A stretch of DNA of 54,895 nucleotides from an uncultured Prevotella sp. (GTDB lineage Bacteria; Bacteroidota; Bacteroidia; Bacteroidales; Bacteroidaceae): NCBI GenBank assembly GCA_902495455.1, contig CABUXJ010000016.1:1-54895 (forward strand), read 5' to 3'. The notes beneath the pieces are model-generated. The model had not been told where the DNA came from. It ran no database searches and saw only the letters and a list, made by a program, of their open reading frames with translations. Positions 25,157-33,243 of this stretch are shown here, one piece after another; positions within the stretch are counted from its first letter, which is position 1, and every line of letters starts with the position of its first letter. The position numbers were made by a program, and so were the translations under genes.

Positions 25157-26884
25157 ATGAACAAAATAACATACATCATAGCTACTGCCCTCATCCTCCT
25201 GTCATTCTCCTGCTCACGGTTTGAATACCGCAAGAGCCTCATTGTGGCCGACAGCCTGACCGCAACCAATCCCCAAAGAGCCGTCGCCATGCTCGACAGC
25301 ATGGCCCCGATGATGGCCGGCGCCCCCAAACACGAACAAATGTTCCACCGGCTGCTGCAAATCAAGGCCGCCGACAAATCGTACATCAAGCACTCTTCGG
25401 ACAGCACCATCCTTTCGCTCGTGGAATATTACGAGACCAAAGGCGACAAGACACTGCTACCCGAGGCTTATTATTATGCAGGACGAACTTATCTACATCT
25501 CAATGACGCTCCCAAAGCAATGGAATTTTACCAAAAAGCAATAAGCACAACACCTGACAACAATTTAGAATTCAAAGGGACATTATATTTCCAAATTGGC
25601 CGTTTACTTCTCAATCAAGCTCTTTATAATCAGGCTATAGTAATGTATCAAAAAACATTAAACTACGACACGAAACTAAAAGACAGTCTTAATCTCATAT
25701 ATACGTTACGTGATTTAGCCTATGCCTATAATAAGAACAATCAAAATGACAGTAGCCTCTACTATTACCAAAGGGCATATAAAATCGCTAAAAAGATTAA
25801 TAATGAGCACATGAAAGCGACTGTACTTGCACAAATGTCATCTTTCTACATCGAATCCGGTAATTATAAGAAAGCGGAAGAATGTTTGAAACCTGAATTA
25901 AATGCAAACTTTGAAATAAATCGAAGCCCCAATTATATCATGGAACTAAAGATTTGCATGAACACCCAACGATATGACAGCGTGCGTTTTTATGCCAAAG
26001 AATTACTAGAAATAGGCACAATCTATGCAAAACAAACAGCAAGCAGATGTCTCACGGAATTAGCTCTGCGAGAGAACAACAATGAGGATGCAATCAAATA
26101 TCTCAGACTATTCAACGAATACACTGACTCCGTGAAAACAATAACAGCCACAGAGTCTGTCAACAGAATGAACTCACTCTATAATTACAACCTGCGCGAA
26201 AAGGAAAACCTCGTATTGAAAGCTGAAAACGCTAATAAAAAGGCAACTCTGACAACCACTATATCCATTGTTTTCACTTTGCTCATAATCTTAATAGCAT
26301 ATACATATCGAAACATACAGAAACAAAAGCAGCAGATAGAACGAATTACCAAACTAAAAAAAAGCCTATACGAACAAAGTACGGAATACATGCAAAAGAA
26401 CGAAGAAAAACTAAAAGTGCTGGAACAGGAACTGAAAAGAACATCCGATGAAAACCTGTTGCTTATAGAAAGAATCGAAGAGCAACGCGCGGATCTCATC
26501 CTTGCCAACGAGACAATCATCAGAAAACAAGCTAAGAGCGAATCGGCAAAAACAAGAATCATTTCCACCGACATATATAGAACTATTCAAGATCATATAA
26601 AGAAAGATAAAGTCATCAACAGTCGGGAATGGAATGAATTAGACGAAGTTACAAACCGAGAGATTAATGACTTTAAGAACAATCTGTACAGTTACTATAA
26701 CATCAGTCAGCACGAATATCACATCTGCATGCTAATACGCTTAGACTTGTCACCATCTGCGATGGCCACTCTTCTCGGATGTACTATCAGTGCTGTATCG
26801 AAAACGCGCAAGCGATTGCAAGAGAAATTTTTTAGTGACCAAGGGACACCTAAAGACTTCGATCAATTCATCAAATCTCTATAA
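25157..26884 (+). CDS. Membrane-spanning TPR regulator with C-terminal HTH (regulator 1)
   Basis: A 575-residue protein. A signal peptide with lipobox-like LSFSC leads into about 330 residues of TPR-like helices (for example LPEAYYYAGRTYLHL and SLYYYQRAYKIAKK). A single membrane helix lies near residues 364-384 (SIVFTLLIILIAY). A charged coiled coil (390-460) follows, and residues 517-560 form a LuxR-like HTH (EYHICMLIRLDLSPSAMATL). The topology predicted is periplasmic sensor, inner-membrane span, cytoplasmic DNA-binding end. The ending resembles the Bacteroidota DUF6377-type proteins; I know of no defined ligand. It is paralogous in layout to the protein at 33244-34980. GC content falls sharply after about codon 105. 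The genes at 27031-28948 are its likely targets. Confidence 0.85.
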   Translation: MNKITYIIATALILLSFSCSRFEYRKSLIVADSLTATNPQRAVAMLDSMAPMMAGAPKHEQMFHRLLQIKAADKSYIKHSSDSTILSLVEYYETKGDKTLLPEAYYYAGRTYLHLNDAPKAMEFYQKAISTTPDNNLEFKGTLYFQIGRLLLNQALYNQAIVMYQKTLNYDTKLKDSLNLIYTLRDLAYAYNKNNQNDSSLYYYQRAYKIAKKINNEHMKATVLAQMSSFYIESGNYKKAEECLKPELNANFEINRSPNYIMELKICMNTQRYDSVRFYAKELLEIGTIYAKQTASRCLTELALRENNNEDAIKYLRLFNEYTDSVKTITATESVNRMNSLYNYNLREKENLVLKAENANKKATLTTTISIVFTLLIILIAYTYRNIQKQKQQIERITKLKKSLYEQSTEYMQKNEEKLKVLEQELKRTSDENLLLIERIEEQRADLILANETIIRKQAKSESAKTRIISTDIYRTIQDHIKKDKVINSREWNELDEVTNREINDFKNNLYSYYNISQHEYHICMLIRLDLSPSAMATLLGCTISAVSKTRKRLQEKFFSDQGTPKDFDQFIKSL

Positions 26885-26899
26885 TACAAACCTTTACCA

Positions 26900-26933
26900 A
26901 CGAGTTGTCAACTTCTTGTCAACTCGTTTTTTT
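26900..26933 (+). terminator. Terminator after regulator 1
   Basis: An 8-bp stem (26900-26907 with 26920-26927) is followed by seven T residues. The hairpin overlaps the first two TTGTCAAC repeats. Confidence 0.75.
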
Positions 26934-26956
26934 ATTGTCAATCTCTTGTCAACAGC
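26905..26956. promoter_or_regulatory. Candidate operator: four TTGTCAA repeats
   Basis: TTGTCAAC/T occurs at 26905, 26916, 26935 and 26946: two pairs of 11-bp direct repeats, 30 bp apart. The last ends 32 bp before the -7 box at 26985, where an activator would bind. The binding protein is inferred, not shown. Confidence 0.55.
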
Positions 26957-26984
26957 TTTTCTTCATAGTTTTCCAACTTCGCCA

Positions 26985-26992
26985 TACCTTTG
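26985..26992 (+). promoter_or_regulatory. -7 box of the block 1 operon
   Basis: TACCTTTG fits TAnnTTTG and lies 38 nt before the start at 27031. No good -33 box is seen, as expected for an activator-dependent promoter. Confidence 0.65.
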
Positions 26993-27030
26993 CAACGAAA
27001 TTCGAAACCAACAAACAAAAAATCAAATAT

Positions 27031-27381
27031 ATGAAGAAAAGAACAACAATCGCCATCATGGCAATCACGCTTTGCACAAACATGCAGGCTAAAACAAAAA
27101 CGGTCACATTACATAATGACGACTTAGAATGTAATGAAAGACATTACGAAATCCCTACCATCGACTACGATGACAAGACCGTAACCATCTCTGCCGACAC
27201 ATTAATATATGATGCGACAGTGGTGATAAAGAACGCTAACGGTAATGTCATCCATCAGGAACAGACCGTCATCACCCCAACAAAAACCACCATCAATCTG
27301 CCCCAAACGGAACAGGCGGAGAAGTCTGAAGTGGAAGTCTACTTTGACGACAAACGTCTATACGGATTCTTCGAAGAATAA
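27031..27381 (+). CDS. Small secreted DUF3244-like protein
   Basis: A 116-residue protein with a signal peptide (KKRTTIAIMAITLCTNMQA) and a mature part of about 97 residues predicted to be all beta. The segment with DATVVIKNANGNVIHQEQ resembles DUF3244, a small Ig-like fold common in Bacteroidales. The frame is open to 26905, but the -7 box and repeats lie in that stretch, so 27031 is the start. It is the first gene downstream of regulator 1, as 35155-35580 is for regulator 2. Function unknown; a binding or inhibitor role would be guesswork. Confidence 0.78.
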   Translation: MKKRTTIAIMAITLCTNMQAKTKTVTLHNDDLECNERHYEIPTIDYDDKTVTISADTLIYDATVVIKNANGNVIHQEQTVITPTKTTINLPQTEQAEKSEVEVYFDDKRLYGFFEE

Positions 27382-27414
27382 ACAATAATATTAATCATTA
27401 AAAACAACTTAATT

Positions 27415-28017
27415 ATGAAGAAACTATTATTTTTCATGATGGCTACCACGCTGTTCTTTACAGCCTGCCAACAAGAAGAAACGATGTCTACACCCCAAGA
27501 CGTAGAAGATGCTGCTTGCAAAATTGGATTCATTCCCTTTGATAGTATGATTAATAATGAATTGGTCAATGGGACAAGAGCAGAACAACATATAGGTAAT
27601 CAACCTGAACCAATAAAAACAGACAAAAATGGAGCGGCTCTGTTTCGTGCAAGAATTGCAAGGGCATCAACAGGTTGCAAGACAGGATTTGGTTTATGTG
27701 ATATCATTATTCTCGGTATCCCAATTGGTCCCCAAACTCCATACGAGCTAAAAAACGATGGTGTAAGCTACATCTCTTCTTTATTAAAATATGATGAAAA
27801 ATCCAATCAATACTATACTGATTTATTACTTGCAAAAGCTCCTGCATCAGAAGGTATTGAAACTATGCCTCCATTCATGGTAGATGAAGAAATTGAAACG
27901 ATATATACAGATGGCGATACGATAAGAATGGTTCTACCAAAAGGCGCAAATGTATATAATAAAGATTTGGGAGAAAATGGTGGATATCGGCTGTATTTAA
28001 ACAAAATAGAAGAATGA
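27415..28017 (+). CDS. Lipoprotein of unknown function
   Basis: A 200-residue protein with signal peptide and lipobox FFTAC (Cys about residue 18), then QQEET. I recognise no family. The mature part is of mixed character, with a Gly-rich segment containing two cysteines (STGCKTGFGLCD) near residue 85 and an acidic, beta-rich C-terminus. The DNA is AT-rich compared with core genes. It follows the DUF3244-like gene by 33 nt and overlaps the next gene by 4 nt (ATGA), so it belongs to the block 1 operon. Confidence 0.75.
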   Translation: MKKLLFFMMATTLFFTACQQEETMSTPQDVEDAACKIGFIPFDSMINNELVNGTRAEQHIGNQPEPIKTDKNGAALFRARIARASTGCKTGFGLCDIIILGIPIGPQTPYELKNDGVSYISSLLKYDEKSNQYYTDLLLAKAPASEGIETMPPFMVDEEIETIYTDGDTIRMVLPKGANVYNKDLGENGGYRLYLNKIEE

Positions 28018-28565
28018 AAAAAACAATATATACATTGCTTATCGTCATAATGACGATAAGCAATGTTGCATGCGGCCTTATATCAATCAACGAATCCGGA
28101 TATAAGTCTCTATCAAAAGAAAACAAAGCTCGCATAGTGAGATGCGACAGACCTATTGACAGTCTGACGTATAACAGCCAAATTTATCAAATTGATACAG
28201 AGCAGATACGTCAGTATCTGAACAGCCACGGAGATGTTATTATCTATGGATATGCGTCTTTCTGCCATTCCGAGAATTGCATAAATCCACGGATGGCAGA
28301 AAAGCTATGTAAAGAAAATGGTTTCGGATTTTGTCTTATAATCGAGACATACGATTATCTTGAACGTATACCAAATATGGAAGTCCCTATCCTATCCATA
28401 TATCAAAAACCATACCATACAGACAAAACGCCGAAATATTGCGAGATGTTCTACAAGGATCTTACAGGCACTACTTATGAAAAACGTGGATACGGCAGAT
28501 TTTATCACTTCAAATCTGGTAAATTTATCAAAGCATACGACAACATCAATGATATCTTTAAATAG
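28014..28565 (+). CDS. Lipoprotein with thioredoxin-like CX4C motif
   Basis: A 183-residue protein with lipobox SNVAC (Cys20). Residues 74-150 look like a thioredoxin fold: a hydrophobic strand (DVIIYGYASFC), then C84-HSEN-C89, a helix (RMAEKLCKENG), a second strand (FGFCLIIETYD) and a turn with VPIL, where thioredoxins have a cis-proline. The two cysteines are spaced CX4C, not CX2C, so normal disulfide exchange is uncertain. A perfect 33-nt palindrome lies within the signal-peptide codons. Start overlaps the previous stop by 4 nt. Function unknown. Confidence 0.72.
   Translation: MKKTIYTLLIVIMTISNVACGLISINESGYKSLSKENKARIVRCDRPIDSLTYNSQIYQIDTEQIRQYLNSHGDVIIYGYASFCHSENCINPRMAEKLCKENGFGFCLIIETYDYLERIPNMEVPILSIYQKPYHTDKTPKYCEMFYKDLTGTTYEKRGYGRFYHFKSGKFIKAYDNINDIFK
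28033..28065. repeat. 33-nt perfect palindrome inside a coding region
   Basis: Arms 28033-28048 and 28050-28065 are exact reverse complements around one central base. It lies in the first codons of the lipoprotein gene and would fold into a tight RNA hairpin or DNA cruciform. Confidence 0.9.
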
Positions 28566-28600
28566 AATTAATCAGAAAAATAATAAAAAACGACTTAATC

Positions 28601-28948
28601 ATGAAAGAATACATGGACTATTTCAGCCAAATCACATGGAGCGCCATATTCTTCATTTGGCTGATGCTCTCCGACTACGTGAGCAATGAGACTCCCATCA
28701 CGACCTCACTGCTGGCCATCGGACTTATCGTCGTCACGATTAGCGTCATACACAAAATCAGGAAGCGCATCGCACCTGACAAGATGCTGATACCGCTGTC
28801 GGACAACAACTGCTCCATGATTATGTTTGTGCTCGGCTTGGGACTCCTTTTCGACACAAGTCGGGTCGAATATATCTTCCTCGTCGTCATTGTCGTGGCA
28901 ACAATAGCATTAGACGTATGTCGCCGATATCAAGAAGAAGACAAATGA
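28601..28948 (+). CDS. Small multi-span membrane protein
   Basis: A 115-residue protein with about four hydrophobic helices (near residues 10-25, 33-50, 68-82 and 88-104) and a charged end (RRYQEEDK). No family is recognised. The GC content is higher than in the two genes before it. It follows the lipoprotein gene by 35 nt and precedes a hairpin, so it is probably the last gene of the block 1 operon. Confidence 0.72.
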   Translation: MKEYMDYFSQITWSAIFFIWLMLSDYVSNETPITTSLLAIGLIVVTISVIHKIRKRIAPDKMLIPLSDNNCSMIMFVLGLGLLFDTSRVEYIFLVVIVVATIALDVCRRYQEEDK

Positions 28949-28979
28949 GACGATACAATAGTTTAATGCAAAAGCAAAT

Positions 28980-29026
28980 GAAGTGAGGCTGCTCCGTAAA
29001 ACCTAATTACGGAGCAGCCTCACTTC
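28980..29026 (+). terminator. Hairpin ending the block 1 operon
   Basis: A perfect 20-bp stem (28980-28999 with 29007-29026) with a 7-nt loop. There is no T tract, so it may act as an RNA-stabilising end or a factor-dependent stop. The rest of 28949-29238 holds only the next promoter. Confidence 0.75.
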
Positions 29027-29200
29027 GCATGAGCCGAATCTTGACAGGCCAGCCGGTTTTTAGCGTGTTACATTCCCGTACTGCTCCAAATGACGCTCCC
29101 TCTAAACTAAAATAAACACACCGAAAGACATGTTGACATACGATAGAATACATTATATGTATTTATCGGATTTTAAACCGAAGTTTCGGAATTATCCGAC

Positions 29201-29208
29201 TACCTTTG
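29201..29208 (+). promoter_or_regulatory. -7 box of the 29239 gene
   Basis: TACCTTTG, 30 nt before the start codon. The open frame begins inside this box (29206), which supports 29239 as the start. Upstream CGGAT/ATCCG elements flank it. Confidence 0.65.
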
Positions 29209-29238
29209 CCGGACATTAATCAACAAAAAATAAACTTT

Positions 29239-29904
29239 ATGAAAAAATTATTTCCCGCCCTCCTTCTGACGGCAATGATTGCCACGGGAGCATCGGCACA
29301 TGACAAAACTGACGTGACGCAAAGCCAAACAACTGACATGGCACAAAACGAAACAGACGTGGCACAAGGCCAAACGGACATGAAGCAAAACCTAACGGAC
29401 ATGACACAAGGCCAAACAGACTTCAATCATGAGACGCAGACAAGCGGCTGTCGGAACCGATCGGGCAAGTGGCACAGCCTCCGGATGGGCTTCGACCTCA
29501 GCATGACGAAGTCACTCCAGACCCGCGGGATGAAGTTCCAGTCAGATGCTCTTGACCTGACATTCGGCATGGGAGGCCGCCTCAACCTCCTGGCCAGCGT
29601 CGAATACATCGACGCCCACCTCAACCACACATCGCTTGAAGGCATCGGATTGGGCGGCGGTCTGTCCTATCGGTTCGGCAACGACAAACTTGACATCGGC
29701 AAAGCCGTATTCAAGGTGGGAAGCACCGTTGGCAACGCCGATTGGAAACACACCTACTATGACATCTCGTTCCGCATCAATCCGCTCATCAAAAAGCCAA
29801 AATCGCCGCTCTTCATCAGCCTCGGCTACCGCTATGCCAATTCCCATACGGCCGGAATAGGCGACCGCGGCTTCTTCTACGCCTCCGTCGGTTTCACGTT
29901 CTGA
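29239..29904 (+). CDS. Outer-membrane beta-barrel-like protein with heptapeptide repeats
   Basis: A 221-residue secreted protein. The signal peptide ends ATGASA. Residues 24-64 are about six copies of a 7-residue unit, T-D-(M/V)-x-Q-x-x, encoded by 21-bp repeats (29308-29430). The rest alternates hydrophobic and polar residues in Gly-rich strands (GLGGGLSYRFGN) and ends in GFFYASVGFTF, a C-terminal aromatic typical of outer-membrane barrels. The barrel is small, probably eight strands. The repeat region could be a periplasmic or surface coiled segment. No characterised relative is recognised. Confidence 0.72.
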   Translation: MKKLFPALLLTAMIATGASAHDKTDVTQSQTTDMAQNETDVAQGQTDMKQNLTDMTQGQTDFNHETQTSGCRNRSGKWHSLRMGFDLSMTKSLQTRGMKFQSDALDLTFGMGGRLNLLASVEYIDAHLNHTSLEGIGLGGGLSYRFGNDKLDIGKAVFKVGSTVGNADWKHTYYDISFRINPLIKKPKSPLFISLGYRYANSHTAGIGDRGFFYASVGFTF

Positions 29905-29940
29905 GGCCGCACAAACCATAGAATCAGTATTCACTTTGCT

Positions 29941-30008
29941 GAACACAGAGACACGGAGACACAGAAGATAACATATAAAAAACTCTGTGTCTCCGTGTCT
30001 CTGTGTTC
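29941..30008. terminator. Bidirectional hairpin between convergent genes
   Basis: A perfect 25-bp stem (29941-29965 with 29984-30008) lies between the ends of the 29239 gene (+) and the DUF4834 gene (-). Its arms consist of alternating ACAC/GAGAC-type sequence, and a similar but different one occurs at 47475-47527. Confidence 0.85.
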
Positions 30009-30019
30009 AATAATATAGT

Positions 30020-30421
30020 TCAGCTTTCCTCAAAATCAACATATTCGCCTTCGTTCTCGGAGAAAATCTTTCGCCGGGCCTGCTCCGGATTGCGGTTGTC
30101 GATGACGGTAGGTCCCGAAGTCGTCTGCGTGCGGCGGCTGCCGGACGACTGTTGTCCCGCGCCGCTTGACGTGCGTCCCGCGCCGGAAGCGCGGCCGGTT
30201 CCGGAAGTGCGGCGACGGCCGTCGTGAGAGAACGTATATTGGTTGGTGCGGCGGCCGGTATAGTCGCCAGCAGAGCCGTCACCGGGGCCCATTCCCATCG
30301 AGCTGCGGAGCATTTCGCGCATCCGCACGATTGCCCCCCAGAAGAAACGGACGACCAGCATGACCACGATGGCCATGAAGATCAGAAAGAGCAATCCGAT
30401 GAAGAGCAGACCTTTGAGCAT
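30020..30421 (-). CDS. DUF4834 family membrane protein
   Basis: A 133-residue protein with one N-terminal membrane helix (residues 4-27), a basic juxtamembrane stretch, a long low-complexity centre rich in Gly, Ser, Thr and Arg (residues 48-100), and a conserved acidic end (KIFSENEGEYVDFEE). The DUF4834 family is found next to pssA and psd in Bacteroidota, but no role is known. It starts five bases after pssA, so it is part of the psd-pssA operon. Confidence 0.88.
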   Translation of the reverse strand: MLKGLLFIGLLFLIFMAIVVMLVVRFFWGAIVRMREMLRSSMGMGPGDGSAGDYTGRRTNQYTFSHDGRRRTSGTGRASGAGRTSSGAGQQSSGSRRTQTTSGPTVIDNRNPEQARRKIFSENEGEYVDFEES

Positions 30422-30426
30422 GCGAG

Positions 30427-31137
30427 CTACACTTTATGACGGTTTGAGATAACGGACAGCAGGACATACCACGCCACGACAGCGGCGAAACCGCTCAGGC
30501 GGAAGACGGCGAGAAGGATGGCGGAGGTGATGACAAAAACATATTTCAACTCGTTGCCGCGCCATCCCCAGTGCTTGAACTTAAGGGCAAACATGGGGAT
30601 TTCAGCCACCAGGAGCCAACTGCAGACCAGCACCAGCGCGACGACGCCGGCCACCGTCCACGGCGACGACGACAGCCACGCCTCGCTGCCGACAACGAGC
30701 GATGCCCAAAACAGGGCGTTGGCCGGCGTCGGCATGCCTATGAAAGACGTCGTCTGACGCTCGTCGAGATTGAACTTGGCTAAACGCAGGGCCGAGAAGG
30801 CGGCCATGACAAAGGCCGTGTAGGGCACATAACGGCCCACGACGGGCACCAGCTCGAGCCACGGTTGTGTAGCGAGGAAGGTGTAGATGATTGCCGATGG
30901 AGCCAGTCCGAAGGTAATGCAGTCGGCCAGCGAATCCAGTTCTTTTCCGATCGGTGATGACACGCCGAGAAGTCGTGCGCTCATACCGTCGAAGAAGTCG
31001 AACACCGCTCCGATGACAATAAAGAGGAATGACGCCGCATAAAGCCCGTCGAAGGCGTATGAGACGGCTATACAGCCTGACACAAGATTGCAGCAGGTGA
31101 TCGTGTTTGGTATTTGGCGTGTTATGAGATTAGCCAT
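30427..31137 (-). CDS. pssA: CDP-diacylglycerol-serine O-phosphatidyltransferase
   Basis: It makes phosphatidylserine from CDP-diacylglycerol and serine in the inner membrane. The 236-residue protein has the CDP-alcohol phosphotransferase motif in FFDGMSARLLGVSSPIGKEL followed by DSLADCITFG, and about seven membrane helices. It is the archaeal/Gram-positive type II form, usual in Bacteroidota. It follows psd by 48 nt, and together they make phosphatidylethanolamine. Confidence 0.96.
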   Translation of the reverse strand: MANLITRQIPNTITCCNLVSGCIAVSYAFDGLYAASFLFIVIGAVFDFFDGMSARLLGVSSPIGKELDSLADCITFGLAPSAIIYTFLATQPWLELVPVVGRYVPYTAFVMAAFSALRLAKFNLDERQTTSFIGMPTPANALFWASLVVGSEAWLSSSPWTVAGVVALVLVCSWLLVAEIPMFALKFKHWGWRGNELKYVFVITSAILLAVFRLSGFAAVVAWYVLLSVISNRHKV

Positions 31138-31185
31138 TTCCGTAGGTTTAGATTTGTTGTCGGACGAGATTGTCCCGACCCTTGT

Positions 31186-31875
31186 TTACTTGAGTTTGGC
31201 TATGACCGTGAGGTCGCCGGTGGTCGCCTGTCCCATCTTGACGCACACCTCGGTGCCCAGCGGCAGGTAGACGTCGACACGCGAACCCAGCTTGATGAAG
31301 CCCAGATGCTCGTCGATGCAGCACTCCTCGCCCGGTTTGGCGTAGGTGACGATGCGGCGCGCCATCGCGCCGGCTATCTGACGGCAGAGCACGCGCTCTC
31401 CCTCCGGTGTCTCGATCAGCACGTCGGCACGCTCGTTCTCCTCGCTGGCTTTGGGCAGCCATGCCTTGTGGAAATTGCCGTCGCGGTGGTTGACGGAGAT
31501 GACCTTGCCCTCCACGGGGAACCAGTTGGCGTGAACGTTAAACAGGCTCATGAATATGGAAATCATCAGACGGCGGTCATGAAAGTATTCCGTCTCCTCG
31601 ATTTCCTCAATGACGACGATCCGTCCGTCGGCAGGAGCGACAACCGTGCGCTCCGTGTCATGCTCAAAATAGCGTTTCGGGCAGCGATAGAAGTTGAGCA
31701 CGACAATCCATGCCGCACCGAATACAACCGAAAAAGCCCAAAACGGGATTTTGTTGTCGAGCAAGTACCACAGCAAAGCCGCAACGACGACAATGCCTAT
31801 CAGGCTGAAAAAGAGCGTATTGGTTCCCTCACGATGTATTCTGATCTTCTTAAGTTTTCTGATTCTCTGCCCCAT
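31186..31875 (-). CDS. psd: Phosphatidylserine decarboxylase proenzyme
   Basis: It converts phosphatidylserine to phosphatidylethanolamine. The 229-residue proenzyme has an N-terminal membrane helix, PADGRIVVIEE (D83), NVHANWFPVEGKV and the self-cleavage site LGSRVD (cut before S198, which becomes the pyruvoyl cofactor). It is the short archaeal-type form. First gene of the psd-pssA-DUF4834 operon, with a good promoter at 31906-31937. In related genomes I recall psd being the divergent neighbour of dnaE; here 11 kb separates them. Confidence 0.96.
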   Translation of the reverse strand: MGQRIRKLKKIRIHREGTNTLFFSLIGIVVVAALLWYLLDNKIPFWAFSVVFGAAWIVVLNFYRCPKRYFEHDTERTVVAPADGRIVVIEEIEETEYFHDRRLMISIFMSLFNVHANWFPVEGKVISVNHRDGNFHKAWLPKASEENERADVLIETPEGERVLCRQIAGAMARRIVTYAKPGEECCIDEHLGFIKLGSRVDVYLPLGTEVCVKMGQATTGDLTVIAKLK

Positions 31876-31905
31876 CGGTTATTTCGATTGTTTCTAAATC
31901 TTTTG

Positions 31906-31937
31906 CAAAGGTAGACATTTTTTACTTATCATACAAA
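31906..31937 (-). promoter_or_regulatory. Promoter of the psd operon
   Basis: On the minus strand TTTG (31934-31937), 20-nt spacer, TACCTTTG (31906-31913). A full match to the Bacteroidota consensus. Confidence 0.88.
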
Positions 31938-31970
31938 CTTTTCCGTCTTTTCTTTACTTATTAAAGGCAA

Positions 31971-32505
31971 ACGGCCTCACCCCGGCCCTCTCCAAGGAGA
32001 GGGAGCCTACGAGGTGAAAACTACTCTCCGCACACATCTTTTGTCTTATTATACCAACACAACGACCTCATTTGGACGTCTTTATGTGGGGTAATCTCAC
32101 TCCACTCCTTTGCAAGGAGGGGTTAGGGGTGGTTAGTCATCCGCGGTCATTCAAAATAATGATTTTCAATAAGTTATCATCAACCACCCCTAACCCCTCC
32201 TTGGAAAGGAGGGGAGTGAGATTACCCCACTTAAAGACGTCCAAATGGGCATGTTACGTTGTTTCCAATAAGACAAAAGAAGTGTGCAGAGAGTAGCTTG
32301 TAAAGGAGGGGACTGAGATTACCACACATAAAGACGTCCAAATGAGCATGTTATGGTAGTGTAAATCTGGGACAAAGATATGTACGTAGAGTAGTCCAAG
32401 GAGAGGGCCTGGGTGAGGCCCTCTTCCCTACTCTTTGCATTGAAATATTCTCTGCGCCCTTCACCTCGTAGGCACCCTCTCCTTGGAGAGGGCCGGGGTG
32501 AGGCC
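31971..32505. repeat. Nested inverted repeats in a 1.37-kb gene-free gap
   Basis: The gap 31876-33243 has no credible gene. Outer arms (31971-32016 and 32461-32505) carry CTCTCCAAGGAGAGGG-type sequence. Inside, 32020-32135 pairs imperfectly with 32181-32300, with GGAGGGGTTAGGGGTGG as its core. A second, decayed copy of the right arm follows at 32301-32410 (GAGATTACC..AAAGACGTCC). The arrangement suggests repeated insertion of palindromes into one another. No promoter for a gene inside is seen. Confidence 0.85.
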
Positions 32506-32539
32506 ATCTTCTGAATGTACAGAGCCACACCTTTGTCAA

Positions 32540-32940
32540 ATTAATTCCGAATTTAAGGCCGTTTTTTCGGGGTACTTTTGAAAATTTTTCGGCCACGCCT
32601 CCAAATTTTCAAATCTCGCGAAGGTCAAAATCGGGGCTATTTTTCGACGAAAAAACAGCCATTTTTACAAACCACTGTCACACAAGCACTTACAAATCGA
32701 AGCTCCCTCCGGCTCCTCCAAAGGGGAAGAACCGAGACTGCCGTAAGGGCCCCGCGGGGTTACAATAAGGCCCTTACGGCATTGCAACGAGCGCCCCGTT
32801 GCAACCCAACGGCGTGCTCGTTGCAACCCCGCGAAGCCCTTACGGCTCGGTGGCGACCACTTTTTCACCCTTTTCCGACCATCAAAAACCCGCAAACTTT
32901 TGCATTCCTGAAGAGCCGTAAGGGCCTTACGGCATCATGA
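32540..32940. repeat. GC-rich palindromic intergenic element, copy D
   Basis: GCCGTAAGGG at 32740, CCCTTACGGC at 32771-32780, GCAACGAGCGCCCCGTTGC at 32784-32802, a second ACGGC..CGTTGC block to 32850, and a full GCCGTAAGGGCCTTACGGC at 32915-32933. About 45 bp match copy C. AT-rich flanks carry GCCGTTTTTTCGG. This is the most complete copy in the window. Confidence 0.8.
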
Positions 32941-33197
32941 CGGCGTCAAAACGGTCAAAGATTTGCACCGGAAACAGGTCTTAAAGACCCCTAAAAGGCC
33001 CGAAAACGAGCGTGAATGAAGATTTTTGCGGAGCCCATTTTGTAAAATAATTTGGGTTTATACGACACACGGGGCGACATGCCATAAGGTTCTCCACTAC
33101 GGTAGGGGCATATTCCTTCCCCCCCTACATCGTCTCTCAAAATACCCAAAAACCGAAAAAACTCTGACTGTTCACACATCATGTCGGAAATATTCAT

Positions 33198-33205
33198 TAC
33201 CTTTG
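33198..33205 (+). promoter_or_regulatory. -7 box of regulator 2
   Basis: TACCTTTG, 39 nt before the start at 33244. No clear -33 box. Confidence 0.65.
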
Positions 33206-33243
33206 CGATATAAGAGCAATAAAAACATGCCACACATAAAACG

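Noticed and set aside
31876..33243. Mobile element with transposase in the large gap
   Set aside because: No frame resembling a transposase or integrase was found; only non-coding repeats are present.
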